This document shows positions 33,601 through 43,994 of a stretch of DNA of 64,000 nt, one piece after another; the first letter of the stretch is position 1, and each line of letters begins with the position of its first letter. Made by a program: the position numbers and the translations under genes. The DNA is from Paguma larvata (Eukaryota; Chordata; Mammalia; Carnivora; Viverridae), in contig CM057829.1 of assembly GCA_030068075.1 (NCBI GenBank), positions 83,257,132 to 83,321,131 of the forward strand, read 5' to 3'. The notes below the pieces were generated by a model. That model searched no databases. It had not been told where the DNA came from and was given only the letters and a program-made list of their open reading frames with translations.

Positions 33601-35479
33601 CTGCATTGTTGAACCTTTTTACAGCTTACCTTCTTCTAGATTTCACTATTTGTCAGTATATTGTAAGTAGTATTTAACCAGTGCTTGAACTGAGAGAAAC
33701 ACATAACTAGGTTCAAAGATTCCCACTAATAGCTATTCTAGGCTTCAGTTATTCTCAATATTAAAGTGATAGCAATGCATACTTCCCTCCTCACATAAGT
33801 TTCTAGTCTCTAAGCCTTAAACAATTTAAGTATGTGCCAAACATTTGAATTTAAAAAAAATAAGAGATGGCACTGAATACGATGCAGTGGGCAATGCTGC
33901 CACAAAATAAAGCATTTAAATTTAAAAATAAAGCCCATCTGACAACTGCCAGTACCAACATAAAGGAATCACAATAAGGAGAACAGGACAAACTCCTCAA
34001 AAGAAGGGAAAAAAAAATAGGGCAATTGAATTTGGGGGCTTGTGCTTTCATTCTCATAATATTTCTCTTTGGAGTGGGGGTAGCTCTAGGCAAAGATTTA
34101 AATGTTGGTTTGAGCAATTTTTTTTCATGTGAAATGTCTCCAGGGACTCTGACTGGGATCCAAATCCAAGCCCATTGTGCTCTCGCTGCACGGTGTGACA
34201 TATGGAGCAGCAGATTTGAGCAGGGTGGTGTTGTGCAGATGTAGGCTGGTGATGATCTACACCGTGAAGCTGAAGATAGCAGCGAGGGGTGTTCAAAACT
34301 ATCAGTTTCACTCTCTGGTTGGAAAAAAAGTAGAAACAAATTCCATTTGAGAATATGATTGTGCCTGGAGGAAAATAACAGAACATAATATTGAAACACT
34401 TAATGGTCAAATGGAAACTGAAACCAAGCTAGGCTAAAAGGAACCCGATTGATAACAAAAATCAGACTTGGTATGTGTCAGAAATGAGGCCTAGCATTTG
34501 AAAACAGGTTACTTTGTCATATTTGATCTCATTGATAACTTATTCAAATTAAAGTACCTAAGTGGGGGAAAAATGTTAATGAATTAGAGGTCAGTAAGGG
34601 AGAAATAAAAATAAAAACTTAATTTGAAATAATTTTTTAAAAATTACTTTCTCAAAAATTTTAATGGGAAGATATTATTTAAATACTGGAAGTATGAGAG
34701 TAATTTATATAATTTATAACTTTATGTAATTTACATAAAACTGTCTAAATCTATATAATTAAGAATAAAGAGAAGACTATGTGTAAAACATGTAGGTAAA
34801 AATAAGTTTCTAGGTCAATACAAAGGTAGGGAGACTGCATTTGATGATTTTATGAAATTCTTAAGGGAATGTATGAAATTTGCCTTTTGAAATAATTTTT
34901 AGAATAATTACCTAGTTCCTCAAGTTACTTCACCAAAAGTCAAGTTGTATCAGAAATGGTATTTAGACTATTCACAAAGCAATACTGAAGACCTTTTCTT
35001 TCCAGCTAATTTATTCATTTAATATTAGGTAAAAACCATGAGCAAATTATCAACATAATAATAATTATTTTAATACCTTAAATGTCAATGTCAAGGTCAA
35101 ATATACAGCCATCCACTTTTTTGTCTTTTGTTCTACAATTAAACATTCAAAATACTATTGTTTTCCTCTTGAGAATGTCAAATTGTAAGCCATAAATGCA
35201 AATAGTAATTAGGAGTTATCTTCAGGATAGTTTAACATAATAAGTCTCATATAGAATCTGTGCCCAATGTTCGTGTTAACTATTTTCATTTAATTAAACA
35301 TATTAAGCACATATTTATTGAAGCAGAATTGTATGGAGTCTAAGATATCAAATTCCTGGATACGAATAAGCCATATGGAGAATGAAAAGAAATTCTACTA
35401 AGAAAAATATTAAACCAATAAAGAGTAATTGTGTACTTTTTTATCTTAAAATGAGGGAAAAAAATATATGCCAACAGGT
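30623..35479. other. Unassigned AT-rich sequence, about 4.9 kb
   Basis: No repeat family recognised. It contains the triplet repeat at 32459-32520 and a slightly GC-richer block near 34020-34320 that overlaps the longest open frame of the window (182 codons, minus, 33851-34399), which has no protein-like signature. Confidence 0.4.
32459..32520. repeat. Compound (CAT)n(CAC)n triplet microsatellite
   Basis: Seven or eight CAT units are followed by about seven CAC units, then a mixed CAT/CAC/CAA end. It is a compound repeat with a clean internal switch. Confidence 0.95.
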
Positions 35480-35732
35480 CTTGTAACTCTATTATTTATT
35501 TAATTACTTTAAAGCTTATTGATTTATTTTGAGAGAGAGAGAGCATGAGCATGATTGGGGGAGGGGAAGAGACAGGAGAGAGAGAGTGTCAAGCAGGCTC
35601 CATGTTGTCAGTGCAGAGCCTGGTGCAGAGCCTGATGTAGAGCTCAAACCCATGAACTGTGAGATCATGACCCGAGCTGAAATCAAGAGTCGGACGCTCA
35701 ACCAACAGAGCTACCAGGTTCCCCTTGTAACT
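35480..35732 (-). mobile_element. Carnivore tRNA-Lys SINE, antisense
   Basis: CTTGTAACT at 35480-35488 is repeated at 35724-35732. Inside are the minus-strand SINE landmarks GAGAGAGAGAGAGCATGAGC, CAAGCAGGCTCCATGTTGTCAG, GTGAGATCATGACCCGAGC and CTCAACCAACAGAGCTACCAGG. The AGCCTGGTGCAGAGCCTGATG part shows a small internal duplication of GCAGAGCCTG. Confidence 0.95.
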
Positions 35733-36039
35733 ATATTTTTTTAAGTTATAAAAGTAATATAAACAAAAGTCTATATTACTTGTCTGGATAACATTGTGGT
35801 CCTTTATCATTATGGAACTGTTTAAACCACCAGGTGCTAAAATTTAAGTGGAAAAAAACCCCAAAAACCTTAGCATTGTATATATTTCTTGGTAAGTAAC
35901 TTATTAAGTAACTATTCCAATTAGTTTACTAGCTTTTTTTGCAAAAATATCCAAAATGTTTTCTGAATGAATCCCTTTTTATTGCAATTGTGTCATACAT
36001 AAACAAGCTGTAATGTTTAAATTTGCCTCTTAACCACTA

Positions 36040-36865
36040 TCACAAGTATCTAAATTCAATAGCACTTGGCACTTTCACTTGGCAACTGTTTATTCAGTGC
36101 AATTGTGTTCTAGTCTCATTTTTAGGCATAGAAATAAAGACAGAAATAAGGCAAAACTGTGCCCTGATAAAACTTACATTATAATGAGGGAAGGAAAACA
36201 AACAAATGTTTAATATAATGCCAAGTATTGCTAGTCCATGAAACCAGTAGAAGAGTGTGATGGTAAGAGGCAGAGAAGGGATGGACAATTTTAGATAAGG
36301 GATTCTTGGGAGGCTTGCTGAGAAGGTGACATTTGAGCAGATACGGGAATGAAATATGAGTGGAGTACAATAAGGGAATGGGAAGAGATAAGAGAGGCCG
36401 TCAAGGGTCAGGAAAGAGTTAGATTATGTATGGAGTTTGGGTTTTATTATGACTCGAATGGAAGACATTGGCTACTTCTGAAGAAGAGCAGCAAGATCTG
36501 CTCTATATTCTTAAATGTCCGTTTTGCAGCCGATTTTGGTTTGTTCTGCAAGAACTGTTAATGACTTGGAATAGGATGGCAGCAGTGAACGTAGAGAAAG
36601 CATAGCCAAGAGAATATACTGGAATAAGGCAAAGAATAGAAATAAGATGATTCCCATTTTTATAAGTTGTGCAAATTGATGAGCATTGATGCCATTCACT
36701 AATAAAGAAAATTCTGGAAGATCAGCTGGTGGGAAAAATAAAGAATGTGTTGCTAAGCAGGTATGCTATGTCTGACATGATTATTAAACTGTTAGAATTA
36801 GAGACGCAGAGGTAGAGTTGGCAGGACTAGAAATATAGATTTGGGAACTCTCACAGGCATCTCTG
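36040..36865 (-). mobile_element. L2 LINE remnant, antisense
   Basis: Long but diverged match to antisense L2. ACTTACATTATAATGAGGGAAGG is followed by CTTGCTGAGAAGGTGACATTTGAGCAGATACGGGAATGAA, GGAGTTTGGGTTTTATTATGACTCGAATGGAAGACATTGG, and GAAATATAGATTTGGGAACTCTCACAGGCATC. The order matches one continuous L2. Confidence 0.75.
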
Positions 36866-37064
36866 CCTACCCCCTAATTTCAGGTGCAGCTACTATGGTT
36901 ATTCCCTGCAAGCACAGATTTAACTTAACTAGGTCCTCATCAATTTTGTCCAGGAGCGTCTCGAGTGCAACAGGAATTCATTTAGCCCAGCTAGGAAGAA
37001 TAGGGAGTCTAGCACCATTCTAAGTATGTTTTACTGGAGGTCCAGAGCAACTGAGGCTTGCTGC

Positions 37065-37480
37065 CTTGTGATGATTAACCTATCAATTTAGCTAGGCCAC
37101 AGTACTCAGATTTTGGTCAGACACTAGTAAATGTCACTGTGAAGGTATTTGTTAGGTAAGAGAGACATTTAAATCAACAGACTTTGAGAAGAACAAATCA
37201 TACTCCATAATGTAGTAGACCTTATCCATTACCTGAAGATATTTAAAGAAAAATAACAAATCCCCAGAGGAAGAGAGAATTCTGCCTCCAGATTGCCTTA
37301 GGGATTAAGGTGCAATATCAGTTCTTCTCTTGGTCTCCAGCTTGCAAGCCTAAGCTGGAGAATTTGGATTTGCCATCCTCTACAATAGCATGAGCCAATT
37401 CCCGATCTCTTCCTCACTCTCTTTCCTTAATGTTTCTTTTCTCCAAAGATTCATCTGTATGTATGACTCATACAGATTTT
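37065..37480 (+). mobile_element. Old ERVL/MaLR-type LTR remnant
   Basis: GATGATTAACCTATCAATTTAGCTAGGCCACAGTACTCAGATTTTGGTCAGACA leads to ATCAACAGACTTTGAG, CATACTCCATAATGTAG and GGTCTCCAGCTTGCAAGCC, then ATAGCATGAGCCAATTCCCGATCTC. This is the usual order of a MaLR/ERVL-type LTR on the plus strand. The 3' end is missing and the subfamily is not assigned. Confidence 0.62.
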
Positions 37481-37705
37481 GGGGCCAAGAGTGATTCTAG
37501 AGGACCAGAATTTTAAGGATGAGTTTTCTGAACTGGTTCTGAGTTTCCTGCAATTGGTTAAATCCGATTAAATGGTAAGCACTATGATTCTTATGTCCTG
37601 TAATAAAAAGAGAACTAATAATCCATGGAATGAGGTCTCAATAGAAATATGTAGAGTATCACCATTAGATATATTTTGTTTCACCTTTATATATTCTTAA
37701 TAAAG

Positions 37706-37919
37706 AGTATAAAAGGCAAGAAGGCTGGGTGACCCAGTCAGTTAAGCATCTGATTTCGTCTCAGGTCATGATCTCACTGTTCATTGGATCAAGCCCCGTG
37801 TCAGGCTCTGTGCTGACAGCAAGGAGTCTGCTTGGGATTCTCTCTCTCCCTATTTTTCTGCCCCTACCTCCTCAAAATAAATAAATAAGTAAACTTTAAA
37901 AAACAGTATAAAGGGCAAG
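37706..37919 (+). mobile_element. Carnivore tRNA-Lys SINE
   Basis: Flanked by AGTATAAAAGGCAAG (37706-37720) and AGTATAAAGGGCAAG (37905-37919). It has a worn head, GGCTGGGTGACCCAGTCAGTTAAGC, a complete middle, and an AAATAAATAAATAAGTAAAC tail. Confidence 0.93.
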
Positions 37920-38089
37920 CCTCTAGGTGACCGTGGATATGATACCTCAAACATTACTGTCAAATTTCACATGTGAAATGGGAATAGTGATTTCTAGGTC
38001 AATCATTGTGAAAATTAAAGAATAAATGAGAAACCTGACACACAGTCTACATTTATTAAATTGTTATTATCAAAGCTATCCTTATGGCT

Positions 38090-38410
38090 TTTGTTGATTG
38101 ATTATAATCTTTCACTGATTCCTACCAAGGAACCAACATTTATTAACCATCTATTCATTCCAAGCACTATTCTGGTCATTGGAGTTCAATGGTGAGGAGC
38201 ATTGACAATACCTCTGTTCTCTTAGAGTTTAGATTCTGCATTGGAAGAAAAACTAGTCTTGAAAGAAACTTGAAAACACTGTATATATTTTAAAAGAAAA
38301 TCAAGATCAAAGACCTTTCTGGTGAGAAAAAAATAAGTCTTGAGTTGATTGGAGTAAAGGACTGTATCTGGAAGTAGTGGATAAGAAACAGTGGGGTTGT
38401 GGATGAATAT
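38090..38410 (-). mobile_element. L2 LINE remnant, antisense
   Basis: AACATTTATTAACCATCTATTCATTCCAAGCACTATTCTGG matches the reversed 3' end of L2, with TCTTAGAGTTTAGATTCTGCATTGG following as expected. Beyond 38290 the match is weak. Confidence 0.62.
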
Positions 38411-38622
38411 TCACCAAAGTAAAGGAATTAAATCATGAGTTTAAAAGAATAACTTAGAGTTCTTATGTGAAATTTAGGTAAGTGATTAACTTGCCATCCT
38501 ACTGGAGTTTATGGGATGCCAGGGTTGTGTGGCCATCTTGCAGCATCTTGATATGTGGAAATATTTTCACTTAATTTGTTCCCAATTCTCAGAATGCAAC
38601 TTTGTGTTTCTTTGCTTCTTAA

Positions 38623-38863
38623 AATAGAAACTCAGGGGCGCCTGGGTGGCTCAGTCGGTTGAGCGTAGAATTCTGCTCAGGTCATGATCTCACAGTCTGT
38701 GAGTTCGAGCCCCGCGTCGGGCTCTGTGCTGACAGCTCAGAGCCTGGAGCCTACTTTGGATTCTGTGTCTCCCTCTCTCTCTGCCCCTCCCCCACTCATG
38801 CTCTATCTCTCTCTGTCTCAAAAATAAAACAAACATTAAAAAAAAATTTAGAATAGAAACTCA
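38623..38863 (+). mobile_element. Young-looking carnivore SINE with 12-bp target duplication
   Basis: AATAGAAACTCA flanks the element at 38623-38634 and 38852-38863. The head GGGGCGCCTGGGTGGCTCAGTCGGTTGAGCG and the B-box region GAGTTCGAGCCCCGCGTCGGG agree almost fully with the felid-type consensus, CpGs included. It is complete and is one of the two youngest copies here. Confidence 0.97.
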
Positions 38864-40530
38864 TACAGAAATGTTGCTCAGTGTAGTAACACTTTTAGGG
38901 TTCCAAGTTTAAAATACTAGATGTCCCCTACATTTTTAAATAAGCAGTGACATTCATCCACAGTCACCTATAATTTGTCCTCCAAATAGCATGTAACAAT
39001 TACTGAAACTTTTTTTTTTACCAAAACCAATTTTTCCTTTATTCATTTATATTACTTTAAATGCTTCAAGCATTTAACTAGGTTTGAAAATTATGAAGTA
39101 GCATGATTTCAATTATTTTGCAAGCTATTCATTATAGCGTGTATAATTTATTAATGTTTAAATATAAACATTAACACAGAAAAATCAGATAATTTAATAG
39201 GGCGCCACGTGTGAATGCTGACTTTTTATGTTTACTCATTAAAACTCCAAATTTTGATTCATACTCTCACGACAAAAAATTAAATAAAAAGAAGGAAAGA
39301 GTCATCATATAATTATTTTAATTAAGGCAAGATAAACTAAATCTAAAACTAAAATATACAACTTAACCAAACGGTGTTCTAAACATCTTTCAATCATGGG
39401 AAAAAATACTCTCCATAAAAAAATGAGGAGAAGAAAGAAAAATAAGGATGAGGGTGAGTGTTGGATAATGAAACAGACTGTATGTTGGACTTGGACAAAA
39501 GGTATAACTAATTACTGCATCAACAAATTCTGATCTTTGTCACAAACTGTAACTTTAGAAACCAAAGCAATCCCTTGAGTCAGCCCTAATATGCACTTGA
39601 CTTTCCAATCGCTTTATTAGCATATTTTACATTTATTTGATACAAACTTCTGCATTTCTTTTCTCTAGGGATCTCTGCATTTTTTCAGTAAGGCAGACAT
39701 TATTATAAAATTGAATTCCACTAGTCTCTTGTGAACTGAACATTTATTTGCATTGGGGTAAAAATTTTGAATACTAGGGAATTTTGGGGGTCTTTATATA
39801 TTTCTATAATTTCTCCTAAGAAGTGCACCAGTCTTTTTTATTGCATCTTCATTTGAAATTTGTAGTATCAAAGCAACAAATGTTCTCTTAGAGTTTAATT
39901 TCTTTATAATCCAGCAACCCTTCACCACCTTGGAACACTTAGAGGGCACAGAGAAACTATGTGAGAAAAAGGCACCAGGAGCTGCACCAGGAGCTGCAGG
40001 AGCTGCAGGAGCTATTCGATACACTGTCATTTTTTTACATTGGAGTCCATAGAACCAGCCCCATTTGTGACCTCTTGATACTTACAAATAATAAAGGGCA
40101 AGACTGCTAGTTTTGTTCTTAAATACTCAACAAATTACTAAGCACTGCTTAATTATTAAGTCTAGAGACTGACATTACTTTGCCATAGGAAATTACATTT
40201 TTTTCACATGTACTGAACATATGGATTGCGGGATAAAACATTTAAAAAATCAGTAAAATATATTATGTACAGTCAGAGTATATCAAACAATAAAAATCAA
40301 TTTCGTGGTACTGAGTAGTAATGAAGCGGGTGTCATTTCAAGGCGATCTAGATACTAGTTTTATTGGAATTGATTGTTTTAACCCTTAAACTATCAAAAT
40401 AATTACAAGTAATGATTAATTTGTTATTTTCAAAATTAATAAAAAAAGACTGATTCCATTAGAAATGTTCCTTTGTTTATAATGTAACAAGGAAATAAAG
40501 CACCAAAAGGACTATCAATCTACCTTTAGT
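38864..40530. other. Unassigned AT-rich sequence
   Basis: No repeat family recognised. It includes a small 9/12-bp minisatellite at 39971-40013 and a poly-T run at 39010-39020. Confidence 0.4.
39971..40013. repeat. Short minisatellite of GCACCAGGAGCT / GCAGGAGCT units
   Basis: Two 12-base units GCACCAGGAGCT are followed by two 9-base units GCAGGAGCT that lack CCA. The whole run is G+C-rich inside AT-rich DNA. On the minus strand it reads as an Ala/Pro-rich run within an open frame (39794-40030) that I do not recognise. Confidence 0.88.
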
Positions 40531-41244
40531 AAGAATTATATTGGAAAAAAATAGTGGCAAATTAGGGAGTCCCTGGGCTTTTCTCATCCTTCAAACCCAG
40601 CTGTATCGAGGCCAGATCACTTGGAACACCCAGGAAATTGATCTGACCACTGACAGATGAATCTCCATAGTTGGAAGGAGAGGCAACTCCATAGTGGCAG
40701 GTGCGAGGCTTATTTTCACAAGCAAATCAAAGCACACCTAGATTAGATAAAGGTCTAAATATTCCCCACTGCAAGCAAGGAGGAGCTCTGTAAAGGGACC
40801 AGTAGGAAAGAGCGGTCAAAATGCAACAGGAGAGTGCACACAACATATACCAGAAACACTTGCCAGTGTGCCAAGGTCCTGAACGGTATATAGCCCCTTT
40901 CTAATATGGCATTACTCTCAGATGCAGGAAACATATCAAGCTTTTAAAACATGCAAAAACCAGAAACTTAGCCAAAGTGACAAGACAGAGGAATTCTCCC
41001 CCCAAAAAGTGAAGAAGAAATCATAGCCAGATATAAGCAATATATCTGAATAAGAACTTAGAATAATAGTATAAGACTACCAGCTGGGTTTGAAATAAAG
41101 CATAGAAGACACCAGAGAAATCCTTGCTGCAGAGATCAAAGACCTAAGAAGTAGTCAGGACGAATTAAAAAAATGCTATAACTGATCTGCTAAACCAACT
41201 GGATATAGTCACAACAAGGAATGAAGAAGAATTATATTGGAAAA
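40531..41244 (+). mobile_element. L1 5'UTR-ORF1 fragment with 18-bp target duplication and no 3' end
   Basis: AAGAATTATATTGGAAAA is repeated at 40531-40548 and 41227-41244. Between the copies lies about 678 bp that aligns with the 5'UTR end and the ORF1 start of the felid-type L1 (compare 15600-16110): ATCAAAGCACACCTAG, TAATATGGCATTACTCTCAGATGCAGG, then CTGGGTTTGAAATAAAGCATAGAAGAC. The fragment stops inside ORF1 at AAGGAATGAAG, directly on the right target copy. It has no ORF2, no 3'UTR and no poly-A tail. ORF1 is broken. Confidence 0.85.
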
Positions 41245-42541
41245 GAAATACCAAGTATTTTTTTGAATGAACATCTTTGTAACTCCTTAAAGTACAATTA
41301 ATAAAATCATATCATTTGTCAAAGTATCTAGTTACAAATCAAAATAGCTTAAATATTAATGTGGTTATTACAAAAAATGTATGTCTTAAGTATACCACAA
41401 TTATGAAGTAGAAAATCTGTAACTTATATTAACTATAATTTAAAAAATTACTCAGTTGAGGAATATCATCCATGGCTATCTAAACTGCATTGTATTCATA
41501 TAGACAATGGTTAAATACATATTTACCATTTAAAATATTCATGGGAACGAATACATAAATTGTTAGGTAGAAAAACAATTTGCCATCAAAATCAAGGAAT
41601 ATTAACAATCTATAGTTGAACTGAGTATAATATTAAATAGTTTAAAGAATTAGTCTAATTACCTGTAGTAAACTCTCCAGTATTGTTTTGAAAACTAATA
41701 CACTTTAACAGAAGTTCAACATTATAATTGAAGGTGCTGTTAAAAGACTCAAAAATGACCCTTTCTTAAGATTTATGAAAGATATCAGGAAAATTTTGCA
41801 CAACAAATGATATAAAAATTGACAAAAATTATAACTCCTAATATTCCCATCATTGATTATAACACAGTACTGTGGCCAAGTTAGGAAATATGTGTCTACT
41901 GGCAAGTCTGTGAGTAGTTTTTTTAATACAGATTAATTACTCATAAGTAGTAATTGGAAATTAGTTTTTCTAGAGAAGTTAAATTCTCTTGAGTTGATAT
42001 TTGGTCTCAATGATGTGTGTGTGTGTACACACACAAACACACACACATGCAATCACACACCCATAAATACACTTATATATTAAATTAACCAAAGATAATA
42101 TATGTGTATATGTATGTGTGTGTGTAAATATATTGCATTTACATCATTTTGTTAATTTTGGTACCTTAATGTAGCTGAGGCTCAAGAAAGATCCATAACT
42201 AAAATAAAGAAATTAAGAATGATTTTCCACAAATCTCACATATTTTGGTTGCATGAAAACTATAAGAGAAAGAGGGTATTAACACATTTTACCCATATCC
42301 AAATGTCAGTGTGTAAATACTGCTTTTATCCACTTGTAAAACTCTCTACCCTTCTTTTGCAACTCTCTCAGGAAATTTATTATTTTTTATACCATTTTCT
42401 TTAAACATAACTTCAACCGTGATGGTTATCCCTTATGATTACATTCTTTATTCCTAAAATTATCTCAGTACAAGTTAAACTCAATATCAGACATATATAT
42501 AAATACACATGTAATGAGAAACTATTCTATTCGTTGTCCTT
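41245..42541. other. Unassigned AT-rich sequence
   Basis: Nothing recognised apart from the GT/AC repeats at 42013-42062 and 42102-42125. Confidence 0.4.
42013..42125. repeat. GT/AC dinucleotide repeats, first part self-complementary
   Basis: GTGTGTGTGTGT runs straight into ACACACACAAACACACACACA at 42015-42048, so the two halves can pair as a hairpin. A second TGTGTGTGTGTG run lies at 42115-42125. Confidence 0.9.
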
Positions 42542-42622
42542 CCAAATGTAACATTTAAAAAAATTTAATGTTTATTTTGAGAGAGAGATAGAAAGAGACA
42601 GAGAGAGAAAGAGAAGAGAAGC

Positions 42623-42681
<59 letters not shown>

Positions 42682-42818
42682 ATCTGAAGCAGGCTCCAAG
42701 ATCTGGGCTGTCAGCACAGAACCTGACACAGGGCTTGAAGCCACAAGATGCGAGATCATGACCTGAGCCGAAGTTGGACACTAACTGAGCCACCCAGGGT
42801 CCCCCAAATGTAACATTT
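42542..42818 (-). mobile_element. Carnivore SINE, antisense, with expanded GA tract
   Basis: CCAAATGTAACATTT flanks the element at 42542-42556 and 42804-42818. The CT-rich part of the SINE, GA on this strand, has grown to about 100 bp of GAGA/GAAA at 42578-42680. The rest is normal: GAAGCAGGCTCCAAGATC, GAGATCATGACCTGAGCC and CTGAGCCACCCAGGGTCCC. Confidence 0.95.
42578..42680. repeat. (GA)n / (GAAA)n microsatellite inside SINE
   Basis: A nearly pure purine tract of about 100 bp made of GA units broken by single A insertions. The opposing frames that read poly-Leu/Ser here are repeat artefacts. Confidence 0.95.
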
Positions 42819-42839
42819 TTCTTAAGTTTATTTATTTAT

Positions 42840-42876
<37 letters not shown>

Positions 42877-43059
42877 ATGCACGTGAGTGGGGGAGGGGCA
42901 GACAGAGAGAGGGAGAGAGAGAATCCCAAGCAAGCTCTGCACTGTCAGCAAAGAACGGAATGCAAGGCTCAATCTCAGGAACTGTGAGATCATGACCTGA
43001 GCTGAAATTAAGAGGCAATGGTTAACCGACTGGGCCACTCCTGTGTCCCCAAATCTAAC
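42819..43059 (-). mobile_element. Second carnivore SINE, antisense, at the same target
   Basis: A full minus-strand SINE stands immediately after the first: a TTTATTTATTTATTTTGAGAGA tail complement, then CACGTGAGTGGGGGAGGGGC, GAGATCATGACCTGAGCTG and GACTGGGCCACTCCTGTGTCCC. The right flank CCAAATCTAAC (43049-43059) resembles the CCAAATGTAAC of the first SINE's flanks, giving three copies of this word around two elements. Confidence 0.93.
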
Positions 43060-43722
43060 TCGGAATAGTTTTGAGCAGACAAATGAATGTTTTATCACAC
43101 CAAGGAATTAAAAATAGGAAAGAAATCCAGGTATGGTGTAGGTCGATGGATTCAGATTTTGAGGGTCTAAAGCTTGTATAATCAGGGAAGCTCTCTTAAA
43201 AAAAAAAATTCAAAATTGCTAATTCAAAAATATATACGAGGCCTTGGAAAAAGCTCATATAATCAGGAACCATAAAACTTAAGCTTCAATAGATTCATAA
43301 CATTATCTGTGACATCGTTTTATATTTTACTCAGTAACTGATTAGAGTATTATTTATCATTTGTCTGTCTACTCGCTACGGTTGATGTCTCTATAATGTA
43401 TCACAATAATACTAATAATCAGGGGTTATTCCTGATGTTCCTCCATCAGCTGCCTGAACTGAGCACATGGGTACAGTGATGGAGGCATGGATGTGCTTTT
43501 GGTTATATGAACCAGCCATCGACACATAGTTTTCAGACATAACTTTAGAGCATCAAGAGATTTGGGATATTTGTACCACTCTAAGATACTGCTGAACTGT
43601 GTCCCAAAGAACATTTTGCAAACATTAATCAAGTTAGGATACTAGAGTTTTTTCTTTTTAACCTCTAAGTATATTATAATCCCTTCTCAGGCAAATTATG
43701 GTCTTTAAGTCACTCTTCATTT
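43060..43722. other. Unassigned sequence
   Basis: No repeat family recognised. The minus-strand frame 43426-43632 (68 codons) has a balanced amino-acid make-up but no similarity I can name. Confidence 0.4.
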
Positions 43723-43994
43723 TACACAGTGTTTGTATTTATTTTTCTCTCTTTTTTTAATTTTTTAACATTTTTATTTATTATTGAGAGACTGAGAGAG
43801 ACAGAACATGAGCATGGGAGGGGTAGAGAGAGGGGGAGACACAGAATCTGAAGGAGGCTCCAGGCTCTGAGCTGTGAGCCCAGAGCCCAATGTGGGGCTT
43901 GAACTCACAAACTGCAAGATCATGACCTGAGCCGAAGTCAGATGCTTAACCGACTGAGTCACCCAGGTGCCCCTACACTGTGTTTGTATTTATT
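43723..43994 (-). mobile_element. Carnivore SINE, antisense, with about 21-bp target duplication
   Basis: TACACAGTGTTTGTATTTATT (43723-43743) is repeated with one change at 43974-43994. A full minus-strand SINE with GAATCTGAAGGAGGCTCCAGG, GATCATGACCTGAGCCGAAG and CACCCAGGTGCCCC lies between. Confidence 0.94.

Noticed and set aside
42565..43098. Leu/Ser-rich minus-strand frames resembling membrane proteins
   Set aside because: They arise from GA/CT repeats within two antisense SINEs.
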